A stretch of DNA of 64,000 bases from Actinokineospora terrae (GCF_900111175.1 NZ_FOGI01000004.1:186001-250000), one strand, 5' to 3'; shown: positions 1 through 8,658, counted from the stretch's first letter. The notes: generated from the letters alone by a model not told the origin. Numbers and translations: made by a program.

Positions 1-854
1 GTCGGGGCCACGTCCACGTTCTTCGGCGCGATCGCGGGCGTGCCGGGGGTGGTGCCGGGGCCGCTGCGGATGATGAACGACGACCGCTCCGGCGTGGAGT
101 TGCCGCCGTGGCCGCCCGCGTCGGTGTGGCCGTGGTCGGCGGAGACGAGGAACGTCCAGTCCTCGTTCGGGTAGTTCGAGCGGGCGCGGACGGTGTCGAC
201 GAACTGCTTGACCCGCTTGTCGGTCGCGGCGACGGCGTCGAGGTAGCAGGTGGTCGCGGCACCGCAGTTGTGGCCCGCGGCGTCCACGTCGTCGAGGACG
301 ACGAAGCTCGCGTCCGGGCCCACGTCGCGCAGCCGGGCCACGGTCTGGTTGGTGGTGTCGGTGTCGTTGGCGCCGTTGGCCCTGGCGTCGACGGCGCTGG
401 AGAAGATCGCCTTGCCCGCCGAGTCGTCGACCAGCGGGTCCCAGGTGGCGGCCGCGAAGGTGGACAGCGCGGGCCTGGCCTGCTCGGCGCGGGTCAGGAA
501 GTCCGGGTAGGTCGCCAGGTTGGTCGAGGTGCCCCAGCTGTTGCTGAGCACGCGGTGCTTGTCTGGCCAAGTTCCGGTGGCCAGCGTCGCCCATCCCGGC
601 CCGGACAGGGTGGGCGCGAACGGGGGCGCGTAGAGGGCGGTCTTGCTCGACGAGCCCGACGCGATGAGGCTGTCGAGGGTGGGGGCGTCAGCCGGGGCGA
701 TCTTGTCGAAGAGCAGTCCGTCGATGCCGATGACCAGCACCTTCGGCGTCTTGGCCGCCGCCGCGGCAGCGGTCGGGGCGAGGGTGGGGGCGATCAGGGC
801 ACCTGCGGTGACGGCCAGGGCGGTGGTGAGGGCCGACAGACGTGTTCGCCGCAA
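1..854 (-). CDS. secreted alkaline phosphatase / type I phosphodiesterase family protein (3' end outside window)
   Basis: Predicted exported metal-dependent hydrolase of the alkaline phosphatase superfamily (phosphodiesterase/nucleotide pyrophosphatase branch). The N-terminus RRTRLSALTTALAVTAGA... followed by an Ala-rich stretch is a signal peptide. The mature part opens with KVLVIGIDGL, whose Asp is a metal ligand, then GPGWATLATG, which holds the Thr nucleophile, and later SADHGHTD and GGHGG, the distal metal ligands. The TTG start at 852-854 is chosen because GGAGGA lies just upstream and translation from it gives a clean signal peptide. The gene runs off the left edge, so the C-terminus is unseen. 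Substrate is unknown. The family assignment is firm; alkaline phosphatase rather than phosphodiesterase activity cannot be decided. Confidence 0.85.
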   Translation of the reverse strand, partial: MRRTRLSALTTALAVTAGALIAPTLAPTAAAAAAKTPKVLVIGIDGLLFDKIAPADAPTLDSLIASGSSSKTALYAPPFAPTLSGPGWATLATGTWPDKHRVLSNSWGTSTNLATYPDFLTRAEQARPALSTFAAATWDPLVDDSAGKAIFSSAVDARANGANDTDTTNQTVARLRDVGPDASFVVLDDVDAAGHNCGAATTCYLDAVAATDKRVKQFVDTVRARSNYPNEDWTFLVSADHGHTDAGGHGGNSTPERSSFIIRSGPGTTPGTPAIAPKNVDVAP

Positions 855-1073
855 GGGGTTCCTCCAAGGACTCGGTCCGGCGAGTACCGCGGTAGGTTCC
901 TGTACAGACAAGTCATCGGCAACGGACGGCGGCGGTTCGCCGACCGAACTGTGCGTGAACTCCGGGAGTCGGCGACCGCCGTTTCGACGGGTGCCCGTTC
1001 GCGTTCACCGGAGCGGGTGATAGCTTGCCGCGCCGTGGCCCGCCTTGCCGACGGGTCAGGGAGGTAGGACCGC

Positions 1074-1592
1074 ATGTCCGAGCCAGCCGACGACCGCGCT
1101 GACGACCCCGCGACCGATCCCGACCACGCGACCGACGTGGACTACCCGGACGACGGCCCGGCCAACCGCCGGTCCCCGTACGCCATCCTGGGTGTCGCGG
1201 GCGTGGTGAGCGCGACGGTGTTCGCCGCCGTGGCCGCGTTCGCCGCGGGCGACGGCGAGGACGCCCAGTCCCCCGGCGCCGAGGTCACGGTCAACCAGAC
1301 GCACACCACGACCCCCACCACGACCACGACGACCGACGCCACCACCACGGGCGTCACCACCACGACGGACCCGACGACCACGGAGTCGACCACCACGACG
1401 ACCGAGTCGGAGACGACGACCACGACGACCAGCAAGCGTCCCGGTCGGCCGACCACCACCACGACGACCCGGCCGCCCAACCCGGGCACGCCGAGTCCGA
1501 CGATCAACCCGCCGGTGACCACCACGACGACGACTCCGCCGCCGGTCACGACCACCACGACGACGACTCCGCCGCCCTCGCCGACTCCGTGA
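1074..1592 (+). CDS. membrane-anchored Thr-rich protein
   Basis: 172 residues, not matched to a named family. Residues 1-30 are acidic (many Asp), then one hydrophobic segment (AILGVAGVVSATVFAAVAAFAAG, about residues 38-60), then an extracellular-type tail made almost entirely of Thr with some Pro, Glu and Ser. Such tails in actinobacterial surface proteins are often O-mannosylated and act as wall-spanning stalks; that is inference here. No catalytic domain is visible. It precedes a CAP-domain gene whose linker is also Thr-rich, so the two may share a surface role. The strand opposite the Thr tract is open as Val/Gly-rich frames, which are composition artefacts. Confidence 0.6.
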   Translation: MSEPADDRADDPATDPDHATDVDYPDDGPANRRSPYAILGVAGVVSATVFAAVAAFAAGDGEDAQSPGAEVTVNQTHTTTPTTTTTTDATTTGVTTTTDPTTTESTTTTTESETTTTTTSKRPGRPTTTTTTRPPNPGTPSPTINPPVTTTTTTPPPVTTTTTTTPPPSPTP

Positions 1593-1617
1593 CCGACGGT
1601 GGCGACGTCACCCATTA

Positions 1618-2382
1618 GTGGTACGTTGCCAAACCGTGACACGTGGACACCATTCCGGCGGTCGCCGTACCCGCTTGGTGCCCGCCGTGCTCGTAGCCCT
1701 GGCTGTCGGGGCGGGCACGGCGGGAGTGGCCACCCTGGCGACCGCACCCAGCGTGGGTGACGGGACGCTGGCTTCCCCCGATGAGGCGTCACTCGATCGC
1801 GAGATCGCGCTGGTCGAGGGCGCGACGGCGGACCCGAGCGCCGAGTCCACCACGACGGCGCCCACCACGCTGTCGTCGGTGAGCACCACCCCGACGACGA
1901 CCACCACCACGACGTCCTCGTCCGCGCCGGTCACGACGACCACCACGACGACGGTCAAGCCGACCACCACGCCGCCGAAGCCGACGACGACCAAGCCGCC
2001 AGCCCCGGTCGACCCGTCCGCTGCAGGTCAGGTCCTGGCGATCACCAACGACGAGCGGGCGAAGGCCGGGTGCGCGCCGTTGGTGCTCGACGCGCGCCTC
2101 AACCAGGCCGCGCAGGCGCACAGCGCGGACATGTCGGCGCAGAACTACTTCTCCCACACCAGCCTCGACGGCCGCACGTTCGTCGACCGGGCGAAGGCGG
2201 CCGGGTACCCGAGCCCCGGCGCGGAGAACATCGCCAAGGGGCAGCGGACGGCGGCGGAGGTGATGACCGCGTGGATGAACTCGTCCGGTCACCGCGCCAA
2301 CATCCTCAACTGCGGGCTGAAGACGATGGGGCTCGGCTTTGTGCAGAACGGGTACTACTGGACTCAGATGTTCGGTAGATAG
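1618..2382 (+). CDS. secreted CAP (SCP/PR1) domain protein with Thr-rich linker
   Basis: 254 residues: a membrane or signal segment (RTRLVPAVLVALAVGAGTAG, about 17-36), a Thr/Pro linker to about residue 130, and a C-terminal CAP domain. Visible CAP hallmarks are ITNDERAKAG, the helix LNQAAQAHSADM, the cavity His in YFSHTS, GENIAKG, and the second His region WMNSSGHRANILN, ending YYWTQMFGR. Bacterial CAP proteins are secreted and their ligands are mostly unknown. GTG at 1618 is given; GTG at 1636 is an equally possible start. The last three codons and stop are the first copy of a 17-bp tandem repeat running downstream. Confidence 0.85.
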   Translation: MVRCQTVTRGHHSGGRRTRLVPAVLVALAVGAGTAGVATLATAPSVGDGTLASPDEASLDREIALVEGATADPSAESTTTAPTTLSSVSTTPTTTTTTTSSSAPVTTTTTTTVKPTTTPPKPTTTKPPAPVDPSAAGQVLAITNDERAKAGCAPLVLDARLNQAAQAHSADMSAQNYFSHTSLDGRTFVDRAKAAGYPSPGAENIAKGQRTAAEVMTAWMNSSGHRANILNCGLKTMGLGFVQNGYYWTQMFGR

Positions 2383-2458
2383 GCGAGCTCGGTAGATAGG
2401 CGAGCTCGGTAGATAGGCGAGCTCGGTAGATAGGCGAGCTCGGTAGATGAGCGAGTTC
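2374..2458. repeat. 17-bp tandem repeat, 5 copies, starting inside the CAP gene stop region
   Basis: Unit GGTAGATAGGCGAGCTC. Copies start at 2374, 2391, 2408, 2425 and 2442; the first four are identical and the fifth has three changes. The first copy encodes the final Gly-Arg-stop of the CAP protein, so the array is an amplification of the gene's own 3' end. It fills the gap between the convergent CAP gene and response regulator gene (stop at 2470). Each unit has the palindrome GAGCTC. Confidence 0.95.
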
Positions 2459-2469
2459 GGTCGCTAGGT

Positions 2470-3150
2470 TCAGAGTTCGAAGCGGTAACCCATGCCCGCC
2501 TCGGTGATCAGGTGGCGCGGGCGCGAGGGTTCGGGTTCGAGTTTTCGGCGCAACTGGGCCAGGTACACGCGCAGGTAGTGCGTTTCGTTGGCGTAAGCCG
2601 GACCCCAGACCTCTTGCAGCAACTGCTTCTGCGCGACCAACCGGCCCCGGTTGCGCGCCAACACTTCCAGGATCCCCCACTCGGTCGGGGTGAGGTGTAC
2701 TTCCGCGTTGTCGCGGTGGACCTTCTTCGCGGCTAGGTCCACCGCGAAGGACGCCGTTGTCACCACGGCTTCTTCTGTCGCGGGCGTTGTGGTGCCTCTA
2801 CGCACGGCAGCACGAAGGCGGGCAAGGAGTTCGTCCATCCCGAAGGGCTTGGTGACGTAATCGTCCGCGCCCGCGTCTAGAGCTTTGACCTTGTCGGTGG
2901 AGTCGCCTCGTGCGGAGAGAACGATGATGGGTACCGAGGTCCAGCCTCTGAGGCCCTCGATCACTTCGGCGCCATCTATGTCCGGTAGGCCTAGATCGAG
3001 GACGACCACATCGGGCTTGCTCTCCGCGGCCGCTCGTAGTGCGGCGGCGCCGTCATGGGCGGTGCGGACGTCGTAGCCGCGCGCCGTGAGGTTGATGCGG
3101 AGCGCGCGGACGATCTGGGGTTCGTCGTCGACGACGAGCACGGTGGTCAC
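2470..3150 (-). CDS. kdpE: KdpE-type OmpR-family response regulator
   Basis: 226 residues. The receiver domain (1-118) has the acidic pair DDE at 8-10, phospho-acceptor Asp52 in VVVLDLGLPDIDG, Ser/Thr in VLSARG and Lys in YVTKPFG. A winged-helix DNA-binding domain follows, with HLTPTEWGILEVLARN and ETHYLRVYLAQLRRKLE, a pattern typical of KdpE, the regulator of the high-affinity K+ ATPase. GTG start at 3148-3150. No kdpFABC or KdpD kinase lies on either side: the upstream neighbours are a HAAS membrane protein and a PadR regulator. It is therefore an unlinked regulator here, and its kinase must be elsewhere or it has been recruited to another signal. Confidence 0.8.
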   Translation of the reverse strand: MTTVLVVDDEPQIVRALRINLTARGYDVRTAHDGAAALRAAAESKPDVVVLDLGLPDIDGAEVIEGLRGWTSVPIIVLSARGDSTDKVKALDAGADDYVTKPFGMDELLARLRAAVRRGTTTPATEEAVVTTASFAVDLAAKKVHRDNAEVHLTPTEWGILEVLARNRGRLVAQKQLLQEVWGPAYANETHYLRVYLAQLRRKLEPEPSRPRHLITEAGMGYRFEL

Positions 3151-3289
3151 GGCGGCTCCAGATCAGTGCGGGTCACCCCTCGGTGCATCCTCGCACCACG
3201 CGGGCGGTCCGGCCGCAAGAGTGCGCCTCTCGCGGCCGGACCGGTCACGCGTTGATGGAATCCTGACGCCGAGCCCCGCGACGTTGACG

Positions 3290-4468
3290 CTATTTGGTGG
3301 TCGTCGGGGCGGGCGTGGTCGGCGGGGTCGAGGTCGCCGCCGTCGGTGGGACGGCCGCCGAGGTGGGAACCGCTGTGGTGGACGGGGTTGGCGCGGTCGT
3401 CGGTTTGGTGTCGGTCGGTTTGGTGTCGGTCGCCTTGGGCGGGAGCGGCACGAACGGCATCCCGGACTCGGGGTCGCAGGTGTGCCGCGGGCCCTGCTGG
3501 ACCCCGCGCGGCAGCGGGAACCTGTTGACGTAGCCCTCCGACTCGTAGCCGTTCTCGTCGCAGAACCGGCCGAACAGCTTGATCGGGCTGCCGTCCTCGT
3601 CGTAGAGGTAGAACTCGGTGATCGCCTTGCCGTCGCCGTCGACCGCGTAGACGTTCCTGAGCGAGGAGCCGTCGTAGGTCAGGCCGCCGGTGCTGTAGAC
3701 GGGGTAGTAGTCGCGGCTTTCCTGGGAGCCCGAGTCGATGGCGAAGGCCAGCAGGGCGAGCACGACCCCGGCCAGGCAAGCGTTTGCCGCCACCACGACC
3801 GGCACCAGCCGCCGGTCCTCCCGCGAGCGCGGCTGCGCCCACGTCACCAGCACGACCACCCCGAGCAGGACGACCGCCGCCTCCCCGCGACTGGCGAACA
3901 CGGCCACCACGACCAGGCCGATCCGCACCAGCCACCACGCGGGCTTGAGCGAGCGCAGGTAGTCGACCACCCGGTCGGGCAGCCGGGCGAACACGGCCCG
4001 CGCCTTGCGCTGACCGAACCGGTACTCCGCCAGCGCCTCGACGTCGGCCGGGCGGACCCGGCCGGTGAACAGCCACACCAGTGCGGGAACCGCGAAGATC
4101 ACGCACACCCCCAGTGCGGCGAACTGCCCGTTGCGCCCGGCGAGCGCGACCGCCCCGGTGCCGAACGCGACCACGGTCACGAACAGCGTCACCCACAGGG
4201 TGTACCGGGCGGCCCACTTGGTGCCGCCGCGCACCGGGATGGGCGGCGGGTACCCGCCCGCGGCCCGCAGCTCCGCCGCGTAGGCCTCCGGGGTGCCCAG
4301 CCTGCGGGTCACCTCGTCGGCGTCGCCCGCCTCGGCGAACACCTCGGTGACGTGCGGCTCGACGTCCTCCATCACCTCGGTCAGCTCGTCGGCGGGCAGG
4401 TCGGCCAGTGCCGCGCGCACCCGGCCGAGGTAGTCGGCGACCCCGGGCCGCGCCTCCGTCGCGTTCAC
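3290..4468 (-). CDS. HAAS-domain multi-pass membrane protein
   Basis: 392 residues. The N-terminal 70 residues (DYLGRVRAALADLPADE..EVMEDVEPHVTEVFAE) form the helical HAAS/DUF1700-type domain that accompanies PadR regulators. Then come four or five hydrophobic segments (about 80-250), an extracytoplasmic stretch, and a Pro/Thr tail with TDTKPT repeats. It starts with GTG overlapping the PadR stop by four bases (GTGA), so the two are translationally coupled. In related PadR-HAAS pairs the membrane protein is thought to sense an envelope signal; the Thr-rich tail resembles the two surface proteins at 1.1-2.4 kb. Confidence 0.75.
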   Translation of the reverse strand: MNATEARPGVADYLGRVRAALADLPADELTEVMEDVEPHVTEVFAEAGDADEVTRRLGTPEAYAAELRAAGGYPPPIPVRGGTKWAARYTLWVTLFVTVVAFGTGAVALAGRNGQFAALGVCVIFAVPALVWLFTGRVRPADVEALAEYRFGQRKARAVFARLPDRVVDYLRSLKPAWWLVRIGLVVVAVFASRGEAAVVLLGVVVLVTWAQPRSREDRRLVPVVVAANACLAGVVLALLAFAIDSGSQESRDYYPVYSTGGLTYDGSSLRNVYAVDGDGKAITEFYLYDEDGSPIKLFGRFCDENGYESEGYVNRFPLPRGVQQGPRHTCDPESGMPFVPLPPKATDTKPTDTKPTTAPTPSTTAVPTSAAVPPTAATSTPPTTPAPTTTK

Positions 4469-4800
4469 GCCACGACCCCCTTCGTCAGAATCCCGTCCAT
4501 CGCCACGGCGAAGGCCCGCCAGTCGCGCTCCGACTCGACCAACCGCTCCCGCCCGGCGTCGTTGACCCCGTAGTACTTGCGGTGCGGCCCCTCATCGCTG
4601 GGCACCACGTACGAGGTGAGGAACCCGGCCCGGTACAACCGCCGCAGCGTCCCGTACACCGACGCGTCCCCCACTTCCTCCAACCCCCCACCCCGCAACC
4701 GCCGCAGCACGTCGTACCCGTACCCGTCCTCGTCCCGCAGCACGGCCAGCACGGCCAGGTCCAGCACTCCCTTGAGCAACTGACTGGTGTCCACGCGCAC
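4465..4800 (-). CDS. PadR-family transcriptional regulator
   Basis: 111 residues, the size of the short PadR subfamily. Winged-helix features are LLKGVLDLAVLAVL, DGYGYDVLRRLRG, DASVYGTLRRLYRAGFL (recognition helix and wing) and GPHRKYYGVNDAGRERL. It is the first gene of a two-gene unit with the HAAS membrane protein, overlapping by four bases. PadR proteins usually repress their own operon. The upstream region has TGTCGACA (4819-4826) and two TGCGCA palindromes (4831-4836, 4838-4843) that could be operator parts. Start is GTG at 4798-4800. Confidence 0.88.
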   Translation of the reverse strand: MRVDTSQLLKGVLDLAVLAVLRDEDGYGYDVLRRLRGGGLEEVGDASVYGTLRRLYRAGFLTSYVVPSDEGPHRKYYGVNDAGRERLVESERDWRAFAVAMDGILTKGVVA

Positions 4801-5350
4801 CCCCTCCCGCTATCGCACTGTCGACACTATTGCGCATTGCGCACTACCGCGCAAGCCACACCCCCCTGCTCGCTCTCCGGTCCAGCCCTTGCCCCCAGCG
4901 CGACGTCTTCCCGCTCGCCCCTCGGCCCGGCCCCGTCGCGCCCCAGCACGACGGCTTCCCCGCTCGCCCTCGACCCACTGGCCCTTTCGCCCTGGTCCGC
5001 CGACCCAACCGACTTGACTCGCCAGCCAGAACCCGTGCCCTGTCCCGCACAACGGATTTCTGCTTGTTCGATCAGCCGCGAAGAACACGCTATCGGCCAA
5101 ATTCTCTCGGCCCGACCAGGATTCTCAGCCCCTCGGCAATTAATCCGCTCGAGCCCTTGACATTCCGCCGCCGCCGGTCCAAAAAAGGACAGGCCCCCAC
5201 CCACCCGGGGGCCGCCCCGAAGCCAAGATTACGGCAGGCGGCGGGGGTGGAACAAGAGGTCAGGGGCGGGGTGGGGATAACTGGAGGGGATGGGGACAAC
5301 TGGGAATCGGCAGGTCAGGGCCATAGCGCGGGGCGGGCTGCCGAGGGGGG
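4801..5350. other. 550-bp gene-free region between padR start and mutM end
   Basis: No convincing gene. The left end holds the padR promoter region with the palindromes TGTCGACA and a TGCGCA pair. The middle is C-rich with no coding bias supporting one frame. The right part has the hairpin terminator at 5181-5213 and a G-rich stretch (5245-5370) with repeated GGGG blocks. Open frames here are short and mutually exclusive. Confidence 0.7.
5181..5213 (-). terminator. rho-independent terminator reading leftward
   Basis: On the minus strand GGCCCCCGGGTGGGTGGGGGCC forms a short GC hairpin (arms 5192-5198 and 5206-5213) followed by TGTCCTTTTTT, a six-T run at 5181-5186. It lies about 140 nt after the mutM stop and would end the rnc-mutM transcript. 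Confidence 0.6.
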
Positions 5351-6211
5351 TCAGGAAGTGGTGGGGCGGGGTTGACAGCGGGGGCACGAAAAAGAGGAGC
5401 GGTTCATGAAAGGCTCCCGTTGAATCGCGCGGCCGCAGCGTGGGCACGGAAGGCCCTCTTGGCCATAAGCGTTCAAGGACCGGTCGAAATAGCCCGACTG
5501 GCCGTTGATGTTCACGTACAGCGCGTCGAAAGAGGTGCCGCCGACGTCGAGGGCGGCGTTCATGACGGCGGTGGCGGCGTCGAGGAGTTCGCCGGTTTTG
5601 CGCGGGGTAAGAGCGTCTGTTGGGCGGGCCCAGTGGAGGCGGGCGTGCCACAGGGCTTCGTCGGCGTAGATGTTGCCGATGCCGGAGACGAGGGTCTGGT
5701 CCAAGAGGGCGCGTTTGACCTCGGTGCGACGGCGGCGCAGGGCGGCGATCGCGGCGGTGCGGTCGAAGGCCGGGTCCATGGGGTCACGCGCGATGTGGGC
5801 GATCGGGGCGGGGAGCGGCACGCCGTCGACGGTGACCACGGGTTCGACCGAGAGGCCGCCGAAGGTGCGCTGGTCGACGAAGCGGAGTTCGGGGCCGTCG
5901 TCGGCGAAGGTCAGCCGGACGCGCAGGTGCTTCTCGTCCGGGGTGCCGGGCGGTTGGACGAGCATCTGGCCGCTCATGCCCAGGTGCGCCAGCACGGCCT
6001 CACCGGAACTCAGGTCGACCCACAGGTATTTGCCGCGGCGGCGGGCGGCGACGAGTTCGCGCCCGGCGATGCGGCCGCCGAAGTCGACCGTGCCGGGCAG
6101 GTGGCGGCGGATCGCCCGCGGGTGCATGACCTCGACCCGCGACACCACCCGGCCTGCCACGTGGTCCTGCAGGCCGCGCCGGACCACCTCGACCTCGGGG
6201 AGTTCAGGCAC
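5351..6211 (-). CDS. mutM: formamidopyrimidine-DNA glycosylase
   Basis: 286 residues. Bifunctional base-excision repair enzyme that removes 8-oxoguanine and ring-opened purines and nicks the abasic site. The N-terminus [13 protein letters not shown] supplies the catalytic Pro and Glu. The helix-two-turn-helix region is near [15 protein letters not shown], and the C-terminal zinc finger is CPRC...CPRC with 16 residues between pairs. GTG start at 6209-6211 overlaps the rnc stop by 8 bases, so rnc-mutM are one unit, as in other actinobacteria. Length is normal. Confidence 0.96.
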   Translation of the reverse strand: MPELPEVEVVRRGLQDHVAGRVVSRVEVMHPRAIRRHLPGTVDFGGRIAGRELVAARRRGKYLWVDLSSGEAVLAHLGMSGQMLVQPPGTPDEKHLRVRLTFADDGPELRFVDQRTFGGLSVEPVVTVDGVPLPAPIAHIARDPMDPAFDRTAAIAALRRRRTEVKRALLDQTLVSGIGNIYADEALWHARLHWARPTDALTPRKTGELLDAATAVMNAALDVGGTSFDALYVNINGQSGYFDRSLNAYGQEGLPCPRCGRAIQREPFMNRSSFSCPRCQPRPTTS

Positions 6212-6950
6212 CGTCGTCTGGGGAGGGTGACTTGACCTTCGCGCTGAGCTCGGTCCACGCCGCTTCCGCGGCCTTCTGCTCGGCTTCCTTCTTGGTCCGG
6301 CCGTCGCCGTTGCCGTAACCCTGGCCGTTCACCACGACGATGGCGGTGAACTCCTTGCGGTGGTCCGGGCCCTCTTCGCGGACCCGGTACTCGGGCACGC
6401 CGAGACCGGCCGATGCGGTCAGCTCCTGGAGGCTGGTCTTCCAGTCCAGGCCCGCGCCCATCCCCGACGCCGCTTCCAGCTTCGGGTCGAAGTGCCGGTG
6501 CACGACCGCCCTGGCGACCTCGATGCCGTGCTCGAGGTACACCGCGCCGATCACGGCCTCCATGCCGTCGGCGAGGATGCTGGCCTTGTCGCGGCCGCCG
6601 GTGAGCTCCTCGCCCTTGCCCAGCAGCAGGTGCGCGCCGAGCCCGCCCTCGCCCAGCGTCCTGGCGACGTCGGCCAGCGCGTGCATGTTGACCACGCTCG
6701 CGCGCAGCTTCGCCAGGTAGCCCTCGGGGCGGTCGGGGTGCGCCCGGTAGAGGTGGTCGGTCACGACCAGACCGAGCACCGCGTCGCCCAGGAACTCCAG
6801 CCGCTCGTTGGGCGGCAGGCCGCCGTTCTCGTACGCGTACGAGCGGTGCGTCAAGGCGAGCACGAGCAGCTCGGCGCCCAACCGGACGCCGAGCGCGTCG
6901 AGCAGCGTTTCCGGGTCCGCGCGCGGACCTCGGGACGCTTTACCCCCCAT
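6204..6950 (-). CDS. rnc: ribonuclease III
   Basis: 248 residues. Double-strand RNA endonuclease for rRNA and mRNA processing. The RNase III signature [14 protein letters not shown] is near residue 45 and supplies acidic metal ligands; a second acidic site is around [15 protein letters not shown]. The C-terminal third is a dsRNA-binding domain ([11 protein letters not shown]...[20 protein letters not shown]). Gene order rpmF-rnc-mutM is the standard actinobacterial arrangement. It lies 24 bp downstream of rpmF. Confidence 0.96.
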   Translation of the reverse strand: MGGKASRGPRADPETLLDALGVRLGAELLVLALTHRSYAYENGGLPPNERLEFLGDAVLGLVVTDHLYRAHPDRPEGYLAKLRASVVNMHALADVARTLGEGGLGAHLLLGKGEELTGGRDKASILADGMEAVIGAVYLEHGIEVARAVVHRHFDPKLEAASGMGAGLDWKTSLQELTASAGLGVPEYRVREEGPDHRKEFTAIVVVNGQGYGNGDGRTKKEAEQKAAEAAWTELSAKVKSPSPDDGA

Positions 6951-6974
6951 GCCGTGGATCTGCTTCCGCCGGGG

Positions 6975-7157
6975 TTACGCGGGCTGCGTAACCTGGCGGC
7001 CGTTGTACTGGCCGCAGGTGGGGCAGGCGATGTGCTGCGGCTTGGGCGCGCGGCAGGCCTTGTTCGAGCAGCTGACCAGCGACACCGCGGTGGTCTTCCA
7101 CTGAGAACGGCGCGCGCGGGTGTTCGAACGCGACATCTTCCGCTTGGGGACGGCCAC
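6975..7157 (-). CDS. rpmF: 50S ribosomal protein L32
   Basis: 60 residues, MAVPKRKMSRSNTRARRSQW at the start. The zinc-binding form: CSNKAC and CPTC supply the cysteines. GTG start at 7155-7157 with an AGGAGAG ribosome site just upstream; an in-frame extension to 7268 is possible but would add unrelated residues before the conserved AVPKRK. It lies between the DUF177 gene and rnc, the usual context. Confidence 0.97.
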   Translation of the reverse strand: MAVPKRKMSRSNTRARRSQWKTTAVSLVSCSNKACRAPKPQHIACPTCGQYNGRQVTQPA

Positions 7158-7203
7158 GACTGACTCTCCTCTGCCGAGCTGTTGTGCAGGACGCGGGTGG
7201 GGC

Positions 7204-7782
7204 CTAGTGCCCCTGGTCCTGTTGGGACCGCTCTTGCAGCGCGGCCCACCGAGGGTCAATGGTCTCATGCCGGTGATCCGGCCCGAGATCGGCCCACTTG
7301 CCGCCGCACCCCGCGCACAACCCGGGGCAGTCCTCGGCGCACAGCGGCACGTGCGGGACGGCGAGCACGACCGCGTCGCGCACCACCGGCTCCAGGTCGA
7401 GCCGCTCGTCGACCAGCCTGCTGACCTCGTCGTCGTCGGTGGTCTCGTCGGTCGTGCTGTCCGGGTAGGCGAACAGCTCGGTGACGCGGACGGTAACCTC
7501 GTCGGTGATCGGGTCGAGGCAGCGCGAGCACTCCCCGGCCAGCGGGCCGTCGGCGGTGCCGGTGACCAGCACGCCCTCGACCACCGACTCGAGCAGCAGG
7601 TCCAGCTCGACCTCGGCCCCGACCGGCACGCCGATGACGCCCTCGAGGCCGAGGACGTAGGTCGCGGTGGCGGTGCGGCGCACCGACCTGCTCGAGCCGG
7701 GGCGCCTGCCCAGCTCGCGGGTATCGATGACCCACGGGCCGGAGAGCACCTGGCGGGACGAGCCCTTGCGGTTCGCGGACAT
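7204..7782 (-). CDS. YceD/DUF177 family protein
   Basis: 192 residues, the conserved protein that almost always precedes rpmF; a role in 23S rRNA or large-subunit assembly is suggested for homologues. Seen: PWVIDTRELGRRPGS near the start, the core cysteines in GECSRCLDP, a variable acidic loop (DSTTDETTDDDEVS), and a second Cys cluster CAEDCPGLCAGCGGKW. ATG at 7782 is preferred because homologues begin a few residues before the PWV.DTR motif; an in-frame GTG at 7800 adds six residues. Gap to rpmF is 46 bp. Confidence 0.88.
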   Translation of the reverse strand: MSANRKGSSRQVLSGPWVIDTRELGRRPGSSRSVRRTATATYVLGLEGVIGVPVGAEVELDLLLESVVEGVLVTGTADGPLAGECSRCLDPITDEVTVRVTELFAYPDSTTDETTDDDEVSRLVDERLDLEPVVRDAVVLAVPHVPLCAEDCPGLCAGCGGKWADLGPDHRHETIDPRWAALQERSQQDQGH

Positions 7783-7938
7783 GGCGGTTCTGGTCAGCAC
7801 CTTCGACGCGGGGGGTTGGCGGTTCTCGTGGCAAGTGGTTGCCTGCCGCGCCGGAGCGCGAGCAGCCGGGTCGGAACACGGCCGCTCTGCCCAAGCACAG
7901 CCACGACAGAGTACGCGACGGCGGTGGCCAGCCGGAAA

Positions 7939-8658
7939 TCAGCCGCCGTCGTAGTCGAAGGGCACCGCGGCGGACACGCTCACCGGGCCGCGCAGGCGCG
8001 AGCGGCCCTTGCCGACGGTGCGCAGGGTGTGGGTGAGCAGGTCCTCGAACTCGGCGAGCTTGCCGTCGACGTAGGCGTCGCACTCGGCGCGCTGGCGGGC
8101 CGCCTCCTCGGCGGTCGCGTCGAGCACGCGGGCGGACTCGGCGTGCGCGGCCTGCACGACCTCGGTCTGGGAGACGAGCCTGCCCTGCTCGAAGCGGCCT
8201 TCCTCGATGGCGCGCTCGTAGGACTCGCGACCCGCCTGCAGCATCCGGTCGGCCTCGACCTGGGAGCGGCCGACCAGGCTCTCGTACTCGGCGCGGGCGG
8301 CGGCCACGGCGCGGTCGGCCTCGTCGCGGGCGTCGGCCACCAGCCGGTCGGCGTGCGCGGTCGCCTCGGCGATCAGCGACTCGGCCTGGGCGCGGGCGGC
8401 GGCGATCGCGTTCTCCGCCTCCATGGTGGCCTTGCTCAGCGCCTGCTCGGACTGGTGCTCGGCGGAGCCGATGATCTCGTCCTTGCGGTCGAGCACGTCC
8501 TGGGCGTCGTCGACCTCGGCGGGCAGCGCGTCGCGGATCTCGTCGAGCAGCTCGAGGACGTCGCCGCGGGGCACCACGCAGCCGGAGGTCATCGGCAGGC
8601 CCCTGGCCTCCTCCACGATCGTGACCAGCTCATCGATGGCCTCGAAGACCTTGTACAC
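7939..8658 (-). CDS. sepIVA: SepIVA-like coiled-coil division/elongation protein (DivIVA superfamily)
   Basis: 239 residues, alpha-helical throughout, resembling mycobacterial Rv2927c/SepIVA, a septum and pole factor. The N-terminus VYKVFEAIDELVTIVEEARG..MTSGCVVPRGDVLELLDEIRD is highly characteristic. It is followed by long Ala/Glu/Arg heptads (about 70-210) and a basic C-terminal part. GTG at 8656-8658 is chosen because GGAGGAGGA lies immediately upstream and the protein then begins exactly at the conserved VY.VFEA.DEL; an upstream in-frame start would add a Pro/Gly stretch. Context DUF177-rpmF-rnc-mutM matches M. tuberculosis. Confidence 0.85.
   Translation of the reverse strand: MYKVFEAIDELVTIVEEARGLPMTSGCVVPRGDVLELLDEIRDALPAEVDDAQDVLDRKDEIIGSAEHQSEQALSKATMEAENAIAAARAQAESLIAEATAHADRLVADARDEADRAVAAARAEYESLVGRSQVEADRMLQAGRESYERAIEEGRFEQGRLVSQTEVVQAAHAESARVLDATAEEAARQRAECDAYVDGKLAEFEDLLTHTLRTVGKGRSRLRGPVSVSAAVPFDYDGG

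Noticed and set aside
1142..1994. Val/Gly-rich minus-strand frames opposite the Thr tracts
   Set aside because: Composition artefact: poly-Thr ACC/ACG codons read backwards as Val and Gly codons.
5155..5186. TTGACA at 5155 as a plus-strand -35 box
   Set aside because: No -10 match at proper distance and no gene starts downstream on the plus strand.
7118..7140. LexA-like site TGTTCGAACG
   Set aside because: It lies inside the rpmF coding sequence (Ser-Asn-Thr-Arg codons), not in a promoter.
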